Assembly: GCF_900090265.1 (NCBI RefSeq)
Contig: NZ_LT607752.1
Coordinates: forward strand, 1,426,001 to 1,490,000
Reading direction: 5' to 3'
DNA from: Micromonospora rifamycinica
GTDB taxonomy: Bacteria; Actinomycetota; Actinomycetes; Mycobacteriales; Micromonosporaceae
Length of the DNA stretch: 64,000 nt
Shown in pieces: positions 62,607-64,000 of this stretch. Within the stretch, counting starts at the first letter, position 1. Each line of letters starts with the position of its first letter. Below the pieces are notes generated by a model. The model searched no databases and had not been told where the DNA came from. It saw nothing but the letters and a program-made list of their open reading frames with translations. The translations under genes and the position numbers were made by a program.

Positions 62607-63569
62607 ATGGACACCCCGATCACCGGCCGGTCGATCATCATCAGCAACGGCCGGTGCGGATCCACGCTGTTGTCCGACCTGATCCACGAGGAGCCGGGCA
62701 CCCTGAGTGCCCAGGAGTTCTTCATGTCGGTGGCGCCGTGGGCCCGCAGCGCCGAGGTGATCAGCGGTGCCGAGTACTGGGGGGTGCTGGCCAGCCCCAA
62801 GGCGGAGCTGGCCACGCTGTTCCGGATCGGGCTGCCGCCGAAGGAGGTCCGCTACCCGGCGACCGGCCGCTGGGCCGACCGGCTGACCGAGCTGCCCCGG
62901 ATCCTGGCGATCACCCTGTCCAAGCTCACCGCCGATCCGGACGCGCTGTTCGACCAGCTCGCCGAGCGGGTGCCGCAGTTCCCCGACCAGCCCGTGACCC
63001 AGCACCACCGCGACTTCCTGGACCTGCTCGCCGTGCTGACCGGCAAGACCCGGTGGGTGGAACGCTCCGGCGGCTCCAGCCACGTGGCGCCCTACCTGCT
63101 GCGGGGCTTCCCGGACTGCAAGATCGTCTACCTGACCCGGAGCTGGGAGGACACCGCCCGGTCGATGAGCCGGCACTCGTCGTTCCAGCTCCTGCAGCTG
63201 CGGGTGGAGTTCCTCGGCAAGTGCGGCCTGGACCCGTTCCGGATCGAGGACGACACGGCGGTGCCGGAGGCCCTCCAGCCGTACCTGCCGGACCGGCTGA
63301 CCCCCGACGCGCTGCGCGAGCGCGGCCAGGACCTGCGCCGCTACCTCGGGTTGTGCGCGTTCATGAGCAGCCAGGCCGACCAGGCGCTGCGGGACGTGCC
63401 CCCGACGCACCTGCTGCGGATGTCGTACGAGGATCTGGTCGCCGACCCGGTGGCCGAGTTGACCGGTCTCGGCACGTTCCTGGACTTCCCCGATCCGTCC
63501 GGATGGGCCGAGCGGATGGCGCCGCGGGTGGTCGCCCCGGCACCCCGGAAGCTGCCCGCCGCCGTCTGA
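62607..63569 (+). CDS. Sulfotransferase (PAPS-dependent)
   Basis: 320 aa, ATG 62607 with AGGAGG upstream. The 5'-phosphosulfate-binding P-loop-like motif ISNGRCGSTLLSDLI lies at residues about 11-26, and the 3'-phosphate-binding region LTRSWEDTARSMSRHSS at about 175-190; both are hallmarks of the sulfotransferase family. Cytosolic. It would transfer sulfate from PAPS to a hydroxyl of the PKS product or a lipid derived from it. It shares the operon with the PKS, ACP and hydrolase genes (26-bp gap), and a hairpin follows. Confidence 0.88.
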   Translation: MDTPITGRSIIISNGRCGSTLLSDLIHEEPGTLSAQEFFMSVAPWARSAEVISGAEYWGVLASPKAELATLFRIGLPPKEVRYPATGRWADRLTELPRILAITLSKLTADPDALFDQLAERVPQFPDQPVTQHHRDFLDLLAVLTGKTRWVERSGGSSHVAPYLLRGFPDCKIVYLTRSWEDTARSMSRHSSFQLLQLRVEFLGKCGLDPFRIEDDTAVPEALQPYLPDRLTPDALRERGQDLRRYLGLCAFMSSQADQALRDVPPTHLLRMSYEDLVADPVAELTGLGTFLDFPDPSGWAERMAPRVVAPAPRKLPAAV

Positions 63570-63589
63570 ACGGTCCCTGTGTGTCCCTG

Positions 63590-63628
63590 CCCGTCCCGGG
63601 TCCGGCCATCGGCGGGGCCCGGGACGGG
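63590..63628 (+). terminator. Terminator after the sulfotransferase gene
   Basis: Perfect 11-bp arms (CCCGTCCCGGG at 63590-63600, CCCGGGACGGG at 63618-63628) around a 17-nt loop, 20 bp after the stop. Marks the likely end of the PKS operon. Confidence 0.7.
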
Positions 63629-63660
63629 TGTCCCCCTTCCTTCGGAAAGAGAGATAGTTG

Positions 63661-64000
63661 GTGAATCCACTCCGGATCTCCGCGCGACGGTTGTCGACCG
63701 TCGTCGCCGTACTCGGACTCGGGTCGGTGTTGGCGGTGCCCTCGGCGGCGCTCGGCGTGCCGCTGGACGCCGCCGACGCGGCCAGTGTGGCCGGCACGCA
63801 ACAGGGCAGCCCGCAACTGCTCGCCAAGGCCCAGCCGGACGAGTGTTTCGCCGGGATCGGCCTGCCGTACCCGGCCGGCCCGCCGTGCGCCACCGGCCAG
63901 GCCAAGGTCAACCAGGCGTACCTGTGGGGGATGACCCGGGCCGGCAAGACGCTGTGGTTCGGCACCGGAGCGAACGTCAACTGTCTGACCAGCGGACGGG
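63661..64000 (+). CDS. Secreted protein of unknown function (5' part; runs off window)
   Basis: 113 residues visible. GTG 63661 is preceded by GGAAAGAGAG. A standard signal peptide (NPLRISARRLSTVVAVLGLG then AVPSAALG) is followed by a mature part with paired cysteines (DECFAGIG, GPPCATG, NVNCLTSG) and YLWGMTRAGKTLWFGTGAN. I do not recognise the family; the W/F-G-T-rich end could open a beta-propeller. Whether it belongs to the PKS locus cannot be told; the hairpin before it argues for a separate transcript. Confidence 0.7.
   Translation, partial: MNPLRISARRLSTVVAVLGLGSVLAVPSAALGVPLDAADAASVAGTQQGSPQLLAKAQPDECFAGIGLPYPAGPPCATGQAKVNQAYLWGMTRAGKTLWFGTGANVNCLTSGR

Overview
The window is very GC-rich actinobacterial DNA with many GTG/TTG starts, chains of 4-bp stop/start overlaps, CBM2-bearing secreted hydrolases and large PKS genes. 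A filamentous actinomycete of the Micromonosporaceae (Micromonospora-like) is the best guess; this rests on gene content and style, since no rRNA or marker gene is present.

Region 1 (1-23.1 kb) is a plant-polysaccharide island. It starts with a CUT1 sugar ABC operon (lipoprotein, two permeases, a serine hydrolase cut by the window edge), a LacI repressor and a GH32-like hydrolase that share a CTAAA-N4-TTTAG operator. It continues with GH27, GH54 and second GH27 enzymes, a CE1-type esterase, a GH10 xylanase and a GH5 endoglucanase. Three more LacI regulators are interspersed, one fused to an integrase arm domain. There is also an odd SRPBCC-membrane-CBM2 protein. Long perfect hairpins close most transcription units, and several promoters carry visible LacI-type operators.

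Region 2 (23.2-35.4 kb) is one translationally coupled minus-strand operon: DUF4132 protein, a 1584-aa conserved protein, MoxR AAA ATPase, DUF5682-VWA fusion and SWIM zinc-finger protein. It is an actinobacterial version of the poorly understood E. coli yehI/yehLMPQ set.

Region 3 (35.9-40.3 kb) is an exopolysaccharide operon: UDP-HexNAc dehydrogenase, hyaluronan-synthase-like GT2, a 39-aa membrane peptide and a polysaccharide deacetylase. A MuiA/DUF4139 protein is convergent to it.

Region 4 (41.9-47.7 kb) carries lutCBA, an SDR and a FAH-family hydrolase. Together these look like the pyruvate + L-lactate end of non-phosphorylative L-fucose/L-rhamnose catabolism. A TauE/SafE permease follows.

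Region 5 (47.7-64 kb) is the most notable part: a regulatory, lower-GC 0.8-kb stretch followed by a two-subunit iterative PKS. Subunit A is NPD-NPD-KS-AT-ACP-ACP-ACP-KR and subunit B is KS-AT-DH-PPTase. They are followed by a discrete ACP, an alpha/beta hydrolase and a sulfotransferase. The set mixes features of PUFA synthases and enediyne PKSs and predicts a sulfated long-chain lipid or polyketide. A secreted protein of unknown function runs off the right edge.
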